Positions 8,976 to 14,890 of a stretch of 39,730 nt of DNA are shown piece by piece. The notes under the pieces are model-generated. The model did no database searches and was not told the DNA's origin. It was given only the letters and a program-made list of their open reading frames with translations. Each line of letters opens with the position of its first letter. The first letter of the stretch is position 1. Origin of the DNA: a virus; IMG/VR virus record IMGVR_UViG_3300009431_000053, positions 1 through 39,730 of that record, one strand, 5' to 3'. Position numbers and translations under genes: made by a program.

Positions 8976-9709
8976 AGAATGAAATAATCAAAGTATATGG
9001 TCACCCTCGTGCAGGGAATAATATGTTATTGGGGCATTTATTCATTAATTTTTATCCTGAAACAAAATTATTGGGGAGTACATTTGGACGATTTCATTCC
9101 CCGAATAAAAACATTATTCCCCAAAGTCCTTGGGCGGGTCTACATGGTGGGCATTTGTTCCCAAATATATATGATAATTTCGACCGTTCAATATATATTA
9201 AAAGAAATCCTCTGGATATTGCATATTCGGTTTATCGTATGTATAAACGGAATTTTTCATTCAAACATTTTTTGAATATTTCTATTACCAATGTATATTC
9301 AAATGGGGCAATTCCAACCCATCGCCCCGGTTCAACAATATTGGAGGCAATAGATGACCATATTCGATTATGGGAGAAAACGAATATTTATGTTATTGAA
9401 TATGAAAAATTTGTATTGTATCCATTAAAACATTTGGATGAGATCGCCAAACATTTTCATTTGAACTATAATCCGCCATTGAAAACACTTGATTGTTTGG
9501 TGGGTTGGAATCCTGGAAAAGGTATATCAGGGATGGGAGAACGAATCAAAGGAGGTGAGGAAACAATGACAAAAAAACGTCTTGAAGTTACCTATGGTAA
9601 TGGAGAAACAAGAACGTTCAAAAGTCTGAAAGATCTACACGATAACTTTCTATTTTTGGATGGAAAAAAGATAAGCGGTCGAACAATCATAAAAATGGAA
9701 ATGGTTTAA
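8972..9709 (+). CDS. Sulfotransferase-like protein
   Basis: A 245-residue protein starting at the ATGA overlap with the glycosyltransferase; a GGAGGA site lies about 11 nt upstream. Residues 10-19 (GHPRAGNNML) match the 5'-phosphosulfate loop of PAPS-dependent sulfotransferases, and residues 78-88 (RNPLDIAYSVY) match the 3'-phosphate motif with its Arg and Ser. A GWNPGKGISGMG segment near residue 180 fits the C-terminal PAPS-binding loop. It probably sulfates a glycan or protein, perhaps the product of the upstream glycosyltransferase. The last 47 residues lie beyond the catalytic domain and have their own strong ribosome site. The gene ends tail-to-tail with the methyltransferase, overlapping by 4 bp. 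Confidence 0.65.
   Translation: MKNEIIKVYGHPRAGNNMLLGHLFINFYPETKLLGSTFGRFHSPNKNIIPQSPWAGLHGGHLFPNIYDNFDRSIYIKRNPLDIAYSVYRMYKRNFSFKHFLNISITNVYSNGAIPTHRPGSTILEAIDDHIRLWEKTNIYVIEYEKFVLYPLKHLDEIAKHFHLNYNPPLKTLDCLVGWNPGKGISGMGERIKGGEETMTKKRLEVTYGNGETRTFKSLKDLHDNFLFLDGKKISGRTIIKMEMV
9551..9568 (+). promoter_or_regulatory. Internal ribosome site and in-frame ATG inside the sulfotransferase gene
   Basis: GGAGGTGAGG (9551-9560) lies 5 nt before an in-frame ATG at 9566, one of the strongest Shine-Dalgarno matches in the window. It would produce a separate basic 47-residue protein (9566-9709) that is also the C-terminal tail of the sulfotransferase. Confidence 0.45.
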
Positions 9710-10860
9710 AACCATTTTTCTAATCTTGCATTATCGGTATTAATACGTTTACGGATTATTTGCTCATAATTATCGTTTATGTCTATACCAACAGCAGAGC
9801 GATTCAATCTTTCTGCAACAACTAATGTAGTGCCACTTCCCACGAAAGGATCGAGGATTATCCCATCCTTTTGACACCCCGCTTTTATCGGTGTTTCACA
9901 GAGTTCTTTAGGGAAAACAGCAAAATGCGCATCCTTAAACGGTCGAGGGTTGATTGTCCAAACTGTTCGTTTGTTCCTTCCTTTACATCCGAAACCAACC
10001 CCTCCACTATAATTTTTATTTGTAGCATATGCCGTTTCCTTCGTTCCATTTGAGTATTGTCTTTCAATTTCTTTATCGCTCGATTTAAAAGATTCAAACT
10101 GCTGTTCGAAATAATATTTTTTCTTCTTACTAAAAAAGAACAAATATTCGTAATCCACAGTAAATCTATCCTTCACACTTGATGGCATACAATTATTCTT
10201 GTGCCAAATAATATTATTTCTTAATATCCATCCACGATTAACCATCTCAATAGCGAACCTAAAGGGAATCATTATGAGAGATTTAGATGGAAGATTATCT
10301 ATTCTTCCACATTGCTTTCTCAAACTAAGATTTTCATTCCCTCCGCCAATAGCTCGATTCGTATTTTCAATTGTTTGTTTCCACCCACTGCCACAACTTC
10401 CTGCATATATATCCCCCAAGTTCACCCATATCGTTCCGTCATCCCGCAATACCCGTTTAACCTCATCGAATATATCACAGAGATGTTTGAGATATAAATC
10501 GAAGGTTGGCTCAAGTCCAAGTTGTCCTTTCCATGCATTACATTTCTGACAGAAGTTTGATGTGTAGCCAAAACGAATGGATATTTCATCATCTTGTTCA
10601 GTTCTATTAGCGCCAACCTTTGGCATATTATCTGATTTGGTTTTCCCACCTTTAGAAGCGTGTTTAATTTTGTTCCATATATGTTCACAATTTCCATCTC
10701 CATCCCAAACAGTTTCTGAACCCTGATAACTTCGCAGACCCCAATAAGGTGGGCTGGTCATAACCATGCTGAAATATTTATCTGGATATGTTTTCATCAC
10801 ATCAATACAGTTCCCAATCTTGTATTCGATGAATCTATCCTTTGCATATTTAATTTTCAT
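9706..10860 (-). CDS. Site-specific DNA methyltransferase, beta class (N4-cytosine or N6-adenine)
   Basis: A 384-residue SAM-dependent amino-methyltransferase. Motif IV (TSPPYWGL) lies near residue 35 and motif I (DPFVGSGTT) near residue 340, the order typical of beta-class enzymes. The TSPPY form is commonest among N4-cytosine enzymes but also occurs in N6-adenine ones. An insertion after motif IV carries a Cys/His pair and a CQKC pair, a probable zinc site seen in other viral methyltransferases. A GGAGGAACGGGGAAA site sets the start. It is the last gene of the leftward early operon, and no partner restriction enzyme is adjacent, so it probably protects viral DNA. Confidence 0.8.
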   Translation of the reverse strand: MKIKYAKDRFIEYKIGNCIDVMKTYPDKYFSMVMTSPPYWGLRSYQGSETVWDGDGNCEHIWNKIKHASKGGKTKSDNMPKVGANRTEQDDEISIRFGYTSNFCQKCNAWKGQLGLEPTFDLYLKHLCDIFDEVKRVLRDDGTIWVNLGDIYAGSCGSGWKQTIENTNRAIGGGNENLSLRKQCGRIDNLPSKSLIMIPFRFAIEMVNRGWILRNNIIWHKNNCMPSSVKDRFTVDYEYLFFFSKKKKYYFEQQFESFKSSDKEIERQYSNGTKETAYATNKNYSGGVGFGCKGRNKRTVWTINPRPFKDAHFAVFPKELCETPIKAGCQKDGIILDPFVGSGTTLVVAERLNRSAVGIDINDNYEQIIRKRINTDNARLEKWF

Positions 10861-10881
10861 TTTCCCCGTTCCTCCTCTTAT

Positions 10882-10965
10882 TCACATCGATAAAATTGTG
10901 AAATATAGACAACCAATCACAAAAGATATTCCAGCCATAATAAGAAGAATATCAATCCAATTCAA
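10882..10965 (-). CDS. Possible single-span membrane peptide
   Basis: A 27-residue frame starting at a TTG that overlaps the stop of the upstream gene (TTGA). Nearly all of it is one hydrophobic helix (IDILLIMAGISFVIGCLYF). It fills the gap before the methyltransferase gene. The non-ATG start and tiny size make it uncertain. Confidence 0.3.
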   Translation of the reverse strand: MNWIDILLIMAGISFVIGCLYFTILSM

Positions 10966-11153
10966 GTTCTCTCCTCCTCTCTGTATCCTCTCGATATTTC
11001 TTTCATCTTCATTATTCCATCCTTCTGTTCCTCGACAGCTCGATGGAAGTTGATACAATGTCCTGTAAGTTTCAATCGTAGTCGATCTGATGTTTTCCCG
11101 ACCTCGATAGTGGCAGACCAATAATAACCATCTTCATGTTGTTCTATCGTCAT
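10962..11153 (-). CDS. Small hypothetical protein
   Basis: A 63-residue protein starting MTIEQHEDGY after a GGAGGATATGGA ribosome site. The N-terminal half looks like a two- or three-stranded sheet (YYWSATIEV, DRLRLKL) and the C-terminal half is a charged helix. It overlaps the 3' end of the upstream gene by 20 nt. No family is recognised. Confidence 0.45.
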   Translation of the reverse strand: MTIEQHEDGYYWSATIEVGKTSDRLRLKLTGHCINFHRAVEEQKDGIMKMKEISRGYREEERT

Positions 11154-11334
11154 TCCATATCCTCCCTTTATACTCGCCGAGTGTTTGATAATCAGGGAAT
11201 GGATTTCTACAACCACATTCTATGCAATCGAGGGAGAATGTACCGCCATGAACTCCACCTGGAGTATCAATTAAATGCAAACCATTATGATATTCTGATC
11301 GACATTCCTTCTTGCAGTTTTTACATCTTGCCAT
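11134..11334 (-). CDS. Small zinc-ribbon protein
   Basis: A 66-residue protein with CKNCKKEC near its start and a CIECGC pair near residue 42, a likely zinc site. I chose the ATG at 11334 because it follows a GGAGGATGATAAGA ribosome site and starts directly with MARCKNC; a longer frame upstream lacks one. Confidence 0.5.
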   Translation of the reverse strand: MARCKNCKKECRSEYHNGLHLIDTPGGVHGGTFSLDCIECGCRNPFPDYQTLGEYKGRIWNDDRTT

Positions 11335-11488
11335 TCTTATCATCCTCCTGTCCTTCGATCTTACATTTTGGACATTCATACACCCAGTATATCGTTCGCC
11401 CATCCTTCACTCTTTCGATAGGCCGTTTCTTACACCGATGTATTTCACATACTTCCTTATATTTTGATCTCCGTTTGTTGTGGCTCAT
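11321..11488 (-). CDS. Small zinc-ribbon protein
   Basis: A 55-residue protein (MSHNKRRSKYKEV...) with CEIHRC and CPKC elements that could bind one zinc ion. It starts at an ATGA overlap with the upstream gene and overlaps the downstream gene by 14 nt. The basic N-terminus suggests nucleic-acid contact. Function unknown. Confidence 0.5.
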   Translation of the reverse strand: MSHNKRRSKYKEVCEIHRCKKRPIERVKDGRTIYWVYECPKCKIEGQEDDKNGKM

Positions 11489-11874
11489 AACTTCACCTTC
11501 AGAAATTCTGTCTCCATTATATCGAGTTTCCTTCTTGCTTCCTCATATCGTTCGGGTAATGCCTCCTCCCATACTTCGAGGATGGCAGTTATATCCGACA
11601 ATTTCTTGAATTTTGTTTGTCGTTCAACCAGCTCCGGATAATATGAAGCTATCACATCAGGGTTTGCCCCAACTCTTCGCCGTTTCTGTATTTCACAGTT
11701 CTTGATCTTCTTCAATTTACTTTCATAGAGAAAATCCATAATCTTTTCGGTTAGGATGGATTCTCTTTTTTTCAATGCCTTTATGTGTGTTTTTATTCTC
11801 GTCAGTTCCTCTATTTCCTTGATTATGGGATGATCAATTTGGTCATCCTCGAACTCCGTCCATTCTTCATTCAT
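11485..11874 (-). CDS. Coiled-coil hypothetical protein
   Basis: A 129-residue, highly charged and mainly helical protein. Residues about 20-60 form a likely coiled coil, followed by a basic KRRRVG patch and a second helical segment. The layout resembles small phage replication-accessory proteins of the Gp157 type, but the match is general rather than specific. It starts at an ATGA overlap and ends in another, so it is translationally coupled on both sides. Confidence 0.5.
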   Translation of the reverse strand: MNEEWTEFEDDQIDHPIIKEIEELTRIKTHIKALKKRESILTEKIMDFLYESKLKKIKNCEIQKRRRVGANPDVIASYYPELVERQTKFKKLSDITAILEVWEEALPERYEEARRKLDIMETEFLKVKL

Positions 11875-12008
11875 TTTTTATTCCTCCAATGTATCTCGGC
11901 GTGGTAGAAATCCGTTTTTACCCTCACCACTTTTCCACCTATTCCCTCAATTCTCTCGATCTCCTTCAGTTCCCTCCATCGTGGCACAATCTTGATATTA
12001 TACATCAT
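11871..12008 (-). CDS. Small hypothetical protein
   Basis: A 45-residue protein beginning with two ATG codons after a GGGAGGGG site, so the second ATG at 12005 may be the true start. The sequence (MYNIKIVPRWRELKEIERI...) is basic and beta/alpha mixed, with a KVVRVKTDFYHAEIHW strand region. It ends at an ATGA overlap. Function unknown. Confidence 0.4.
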   Translation of the reverse strand: MMYNIKIVPRWRELKEIERIEGIGGKVVRVKTDFYHAEIHWRNKK

Positions 12009-12102
12009 ACCCCTCCCGTTCTCTGCGATTGAATATCCCATTATTCGCTGGGTACATCATTCCACTCTTTCGGTATTCCTCCGTGATTTCCTTCAAATTC
12101 AT
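11998..12102 (-). CDS. Very small hypothetical protein
   Basis: A 34-residue frame (MNLKEITEEYRKSGM...) starting at an ATGA overlap with the AbrB-like gene and preceded by GGAGGCGGGG. Its position in a chain of overlapping genes supports translation. No function can be assigned. Confidence 0.35.
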   Translation of the reverse strand: MNLKEITEEYRKSGMMYPANNGIFNRREREGYDV

Positions 12103-12398
12103 ATCCCCGCCTCCTCAATCATCCTCAATGCAATCTCGAAACCCTCAATCTTCGCTTTGAGATATTTCACGAAATTTATATCTCCTTCATCAAGTGCATC
12201 TCTTGATCTCTGGATTCGTTCCTCAATTATTCTTTTGAGTTTATTTTTTAAATCAGATGATCGTTCAATATCGGATATATGGAGCTGGGATTCATCACCC
12301 GATAAAATAATATGAGTAAGGTCTGACCTCCATTCCTTTGGGATAATTATGGCCCTGCTTCCTCCAATCAACATAATTTTCCTTTTGATTTTCAACAT
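12099..12398 (-). CDS. AbrB/SpoVT-like DNA-binding protein
   Basis: A 99-residue protein whose first 45 residues form a swapped-hairpin AbrB domain. The hallmark is a GGSRAIIIPKEW segment near residue 12, which forms the DNA-binding loop in this family. The rest is a charged coiled-coil tail that may dimerise. It could repress early transcription or act as an antitoxin-type regulator; no toxin gene is adjacent. The start follows GGAGGGAATAAAT. A second, shorter AbrB-like protein lies on the other strand at 14502-14657. Confidence 0.65.
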   Translation of the reverse strand: MLKIKRKIMLIGGSRAIIIPKEWRSDLTHIILSGDESQLHISDIERSSDLKNKLKRIIEERIQRSRDALDEGDINFVKYLKAKIEGFEIALRMIEEAGI

Positions 12399-12410
12399 AT
12401 TTATTCCCTC

Positions 12411-12536
12411 CTATCCTAAAAATCGCTTCCCACACTCTCCGCACGCATACGCTGACGATGGATTATCAACCACCCAATATCTGCCATGACCTCCGAGATA
12501 TGTGGTCCTATGTGAGTGACAATATGGGCACATCAT
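12411..12536 (-). CDS. Small zinc-ribbon protein
   Basis: A 41-residue protein, MMCPYCHSHR...ACGECGKRFLG, with two CxxC pairs about 28 residues apart, a complete minimal zinc ribbon. It begins immediately after the stop of the upstream gene (TAAATG), which implies coupled translation. Confidence 0.55.
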   Translation of the reverse strand: MMCPYCHSHRTTYLGGHGRYWVVDNPSSAYACGECGKRFLG

Positions 12537-12806
12537 TTATTCCGCCTCTTCGTCTGCTTTATTTAATTGTTTTTCCAATGACGCGTTCCTCTCTTCCGTA
12601 TCGGCGAGATATTGTGAATAATTTCTTGATTCTTCTGCTTTTTCCACCTCTCTCCTCTCCTCCACACACACCCAGCACAGTTTCCATATCGGATATATCT
12701 TATTATCTACCGATATTACATCCGATTTGAATTTCTCTCTGCACTCGTTACAGGTGGCGACTGTCCATCCTGCTGTTCCTTCTTTGGCATATCGTTTCGA
12801 TTTCAT
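12537..12806 (-). CDS. Zinc-ribbon protein, duplicate of the gene at 14654
   Basis: An 89-residue protein. Its first half (MKSKRYAKEG...C-x2-C...SDVISV...WKLCWVC) is clearly homologous to the product of 14654-14890 on the opposite strand. Two CxxC pairs form a zinc ribbon; a charged helical tail follows. I chose the ATG at 12806 because the spacing from GGAGG (7 nt, AATGAAA) is the same as in several other genes here. A frame starting at 12836 is open but lacks that spacing. Confidence 0.6.
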   Translation of the reverse strand: MKSKRYAKEGTAGWTVATCNECREKFKSDVISVDNKIYPIWKLCWVCVEERREVEKAEESRNYSQYLADTEERNASLEKQLNKADEEAE

Positions 12807-12820
12807 TTTCATTCCTCCGT

Positions 12821-13162
12821 TTAATGTTGTCTGCAATCTTCATCCTGACATGGCATTACTCCACCGCAATGAGGACAATATGATCTTCTTGGCGCTGGTC
12901 GGGAGTTGGCCGCCGTTATCAGGTTGCAGTACATATTATATCGTATTCGATCATCCGTTGATAGTTTTATATCCTCGGATATTCCATTCTCTACTTTCCA
13001 TGAAAGTAGAGAATTTCTCTCTTCTTCGATTCTTGCGTTCCGTTCTCTCTGCTCTTTCCTTATATTTTTCTTTTCTTCTTCATTTTTTTTTAGGCGGATC
13101 GACATATCTATTGTCTCCTTTATCCATCCGCCCTTTCCGTCTCGTCTGTATGTTGTCGTCAT
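12821..13162 (-). CDS. First gene of leftward operon: basic coiled-coil protein with zinc ribbon
   Basis: A 113-residue protein starting at the ATG at 13162 after GAGGTGAAAAAA; an upstream GTG at 13171 overlaps that ribosome site and is less likely. Residues 25-55 are a strongly charged coiled coil. The C-terminus has a YCPHCGG pair and a CQDEDC pair, likely one zinc site. As the leader gene of the operon it may be a regulator. The same AGGTGAAAAAAATG initiation sequence opens the other leftward operon at 22472. Confidence 0.55.
   Translation of the reverse strand: MTTTYRRDGKGGWIKETIDMSIRLKKNEEEKKNIRKEQRERNARIEEERNSLLSWKVENGISEDIKLSTDDRIRYNMYCNLITAANSRPAPRRSYCPHCGGVMPCQDEDCRQH
12986..13014. 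repeat. Perfect 13-bp inverted repeat inside a coding region
   Basis: ATTCTCTACTTTC (12986-12998) and its exact complement (13002-13014) are separated by 3 nt. On the leftward mRNA the loop would be AUG. It lies inside the gene at 12821-13162, opposite the hairpin-rich rightward genes. Confidence 0.6.
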
Positions 13163-13230
13163 TTTTTTCACCTCTTGTCAATAGTACTAACGTGCTTATA
13201 GTATATAAAGGTTTCCATGTAATATAACAA
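13163..13230 (-). promoter_or_regulatory. Leftward early promoter
   Basis: Read leftward, a CTTTATATAC TATA box (13201-13210) lies about 40 nt before the ATG at 13162. The block at 13186-13210 (ACTAACGTGCTTATAGTATATAAAG as four short words) matches 22571-22595, in front of the MCM operon, with the same 16-nt spacing between ACTAA and TATATAAA. A CAATAGTA word (13179-13186) recurs in the operator-like repeat at 13293-13338. Confidence 0.5.
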
Positions 13231-13292
13231 ATATTATATTTTTGTAATATTTCTCATCTTATATTTTTATCATACTTTATTTTAAAAAATAC

Positions 13293-13338
13293 TACAATAG
13301 TAACATTTAAATACTACATAAGTGTTATTACTATTGTA
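13293..13338 (+). promoter_or_regulatory. Rightward early promoter with operator-like inverted repeat
   Basis: TACAATAGTAA (13293-13303) and TTACTATTGTA (13328-13338) form a perfect 11-bp inverted repeat that brackets a TTTAAATA TATA box (13306-13313). The right arm lies where transcription should start, about 25 nt after the box. A regulator bound there would block the basal factors. The gene at 13365 has an AAGGAGGTAAAAAAC ribosome site. Confidence 0.5.
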
Positions 13339-13364
13339 CTGAAATAAAAAAGGAGGTAAAAAAC

Positions 13365-13583
13365 ATGGTAAGTTATATTTGCGGAAATTGTGGAGATGAA
13401 TATCATCTCCACGAGGATACGGAGGATAACTTCTTCCTGTGTCCCCCATGCTATGATTGCATGGAAGAGAAAAGCAGGCAGAGAGATGCCTGCAGAGATC
13501 GCCAGAGAAATCAGCTGGCGCAGAATGGCAATTTTACCCCTGCCGATTTAGCGGGGTTTATTTTTGGAGGGGGAGAGATATGA
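13365..13583 (+). CDS. First gene of rightward operon: zinc-ribbon protein
   Basis: A 72-residue protein with CGNCGDEYHLHED and CPPCYDC elements that form a zinc ribbon at the N-terminus; the C-terminal half is basic then Gly-rich. It has a strong AGGAGG ribosome site and its stop overlaps the next start (ATGA). Its coding sequence is unusual: it consists largely of back-to-back inverted repeats (see 13390-13984). The protein could plausibly bind nucleic acid, including its own structured mRNA, but that is conjecture. Confidence 0.6.
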   Translation: MVSYICGNCGDEYHLHEDTEDNFFLCPPCYDCMEEKSRQRDACRDRQRNQLAQNGNFTPADLAGFIFGGGEI

Positions 13584-13984
13584 GAAATATCTCTCTCCAG
13601 AATATTAGAAAGGAGATCCAAAATCTTCTTTCTGAAGCAAAATACATGGGAAAAGCAACCCATGTATATGATATTCGTAAGCATGACAATGATGATTGTC
13701 ATGCTTACGGACGGTTGAGGGAAAAATTATCATCCCTCAATATTATTTTTCACTGCACTGCAAACAGAGGCGGTGCAGGAAAACAAAATTCTCTGACAGT
13801 ATATCGTCAGAGAAGATTATTTGAAGATGATGTTCAGAATTTGATTTTTTCATCTTCAGAATATAAAAAGATTATTGATAATCGAGAAAAGGAATCTCGA
13901 TTATTTAAAATTCGGGCAAAAGAAAATATTGCTCGAATAAAGAAAAGAATAGAAAAAGATTGCCTTGCAACGTCGTTGGGCGAT
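13390..13984 (+). repeat. Array of about 17 consecutive stem-loops across two genes
   Basis: Arms, 5'/3': 13390-13398/13404-13412; 13421-13426/13432-13437 (one wobble); 13446-13451/13459-13464; 13474-13480/13487-13493; 13500-13505/13515-13520; 13536-13543/13551-13557 (one bulge); 13573-13581/13587-13595; 13609-13617/13623-13631 (wobble); 13642-13650/13659-13667; 13676-13690/13695-13709 (15 bp, 4-nt loop); 13715-13722/13733-13740; 13753-13761/13770-13778 (wobble); 13789-13797/13806-13814; 13822-13830/13850-13858; 13878-13887/13895-13904; 13910-13917/13931-13938 (wobble); 13959-13971/13975-13984 (bulge). The hairpins are adjacent, unrelated in sequence and do not nest. The series stops at the next gene. 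Confidence 0.8.
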
Positions 13985-13996
13985 TTATTTTCATAA
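13580..13996 (+). CDS. Hypothetical basic protein encoded by a hairpin-dense gene
   Basis: A 138-residue, lysine- and arginine-rich, mostly helical protein starting MRNISLQNIRKEI at the ATGA overlap, after GGAGGGGGA. No family is recognised. Codon choice in this gene is coupled to RNA folding: at least ten perfect or wobble-only stem-loops of 8-15 bp follow one another with gaps of only a few nucleotides. The reading frame is complete and ends 15 nt before the next gene's ATG, so it appears to be a working gene rather than a relic. Confidence 0.55.
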   Translation: MRNISLQNIRKEIQNLLSEAKYMGKATHVYDIRKHDNDDCHAYGRLREKLSSLNIIFHCTANRGGAGKQNSLTVYRQRRLFEDDVQNLIFSSSEYKKIIDNREKESRLFKIRAKENIARIKKRIEKDCLATSLGDLFS

Positions 13997-14010
13997 ATGG
14001 AGGAATGAAA

Positions 14011-14487
14011 ATGGGATATGAAACGACATTGCTCTTTATCTCTGGCAGAAAAGAAACAGGATACCATTCAGTTGAGGCCAGTCTTAATATGTGCAAGATT
14101 GCTTTTGGAGAAATTAAAAAACTTATCGACAAAAATCGTAAAGTTATTGATACAAAAAAATATGAAAAATGGTTTTCAAAGGCATATACAATTGATGGAA
14201 ACACTCGAAGAAGATATAAAAGAGCATTGAATAAATATCGGGAAATAAGAAACGAACTTGACAACACACATTTATATTTCTTTTGGTCATCCGTTCAATA
14301 CCCCGAATATTCTGATTGCTATGATGATTTAATTGTTGTCGAACTTGAGGAATTGAAAATAGCGATAGAATCAGAAATGGAAGAGAACCCATATCGCCGA
14401 TGGAAGAACGCTCTCGCTTTAATTGAATTATTTCAATCGGAAGAATGGAAGAACGATAATATCAAAATTATATTGTATGGACATTAA
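14011..14487 (+). CDS. Hypothetical protein
   Basis: A 158-residue, mainly helical protein beginning MGYETTLLFISGRKE. The start is set by GGAGGAATGAAA directly before the ATG, a ribosome-site pattern repeated in several genes of this region. Aromatic residues cluster around residue 90 (LYFFWSSVQYPEY). No family is recognised. It lies between the hairpin-dense genes and the small AbrB-like gene in the same operon, 15 nt after one and 14 nt before the other. Confidence 0.5.
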   Translation: MGYETTLLFISGRKETGYHSVEASLNMCKIAFGEIKKLIDKNRKVIDTKKYEKWFSKAYTIDGNTRRRYKRALNKYREIRNELDNTHLYFFWSSVQYPEYSDCYDDLIVVELEELKIAIESEMEENPYRRWKNALALIELFQSEEWKNDNIKIILYGH

Positions 14488-14501
14488 TGGAGGAATGAAA
14501 C

Positions 14502-14657
14502 ATGAAAAAAGATGGAAATATACGAAGGTCAGGGAATAGTTTCATCCTGGCGATCCCGCCCGATTGGTTATCGCCAGATGAAAAAGATCGTGGTGGGTTG
14601 CGGGTTGCAATAACCTACGACGAGGAAAAGATTATAGTAAGGAGGAAAAAGAAATGA
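14502..14657 (+). CDS. Short AbrB/MazE-like DNA-binding protein
   Basis: A 51-residue protein, essentially one swapped-hairpin AbrB domain. Residues 9-22 (RRSGNSFILAIPPD) carry the typical S-x-x-I-x-I-P-P loop, and the second half forms the partner strands ending in a basic tail. A GGAGGAATGAAAC site precedes the ATG, and the stop overlaps the next start (ATGA). A longer AbrB-like protein lies in the opposite operon at 12099-12398. The codons for the DNA-binding loop contain an inverted repeat (14542-14554 with 14570-14581, one bulge). Confidence 0.6.
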   Translation: MKKDGNIRRSGNSFILAIPPDWLSPDEKDRGGLRVAITYDEEKIIVRRKKK

Positions 14658-14890
14658 AATCGAAACGATATGCCAAAGAAGGAAAAACCGATTGGTTGCC
14701 TGTCATTTGTGAAGATTGCGGTGAAAAATTCAAATCGGATGTAATATCTGTCTACAGACAGATAAGACCGGTATGGTGCTGGTGCTATGAGTGTAATAAA
14801 ATAAGAAAGGAGGAAGAAAATGAAGGAGATAATCGAGAGAGAAAAAACAAAATGGGAAATAATGCAGGAACAAGCCAAGACCCTGATTAA
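14654..14890 (+). CDS. Zinc-ribbon protein, duplicate of the gene at 12537
   Basis: A 78-residue protein sharing MKSKRYAKEG, the first Cys pair, a KFKSDVISV segment and the second Cys pair with the product of 12537-12806. The C-terminal tails are unrelated. It begins at an ATGA overlap, and its last 71 nt overlap the start of the RecT-like gene. An 8-bp hairpin (14745-14752/14757-14764) sits at the same codons where its duplicate has a different hairpin. Confidence 0.6.
   Translation: MKSKRYAKEGKTDWLPVICEDCGEKFKSDVISVYRQIRPVWCWCYECNKIRKEEENEGDNRERKNKMGNNAGTSQDPD

Noticed and set aside
7097-9709. Lysis cassette
   Set aside because: No endolysin, pseudomurein peptidase or holin motif is visible; the genes encode a zinc-ribbon protein, a glycosyltransferase and a sulfotransferase-like protein.
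11136-11609. Plus-strand frame of 157 codons opposite the small leftward genes
   Set aside because: The minus strand has a chain of overlapping genes with ribosome sites and zinc motifs; the plus frame has none of these.
13390-13984. CRISPR array
   Set aside because: The stem-loops do not share a repeat sequence and spacer lengths vary; they are separate palindromes, not direct repeats with spacers.
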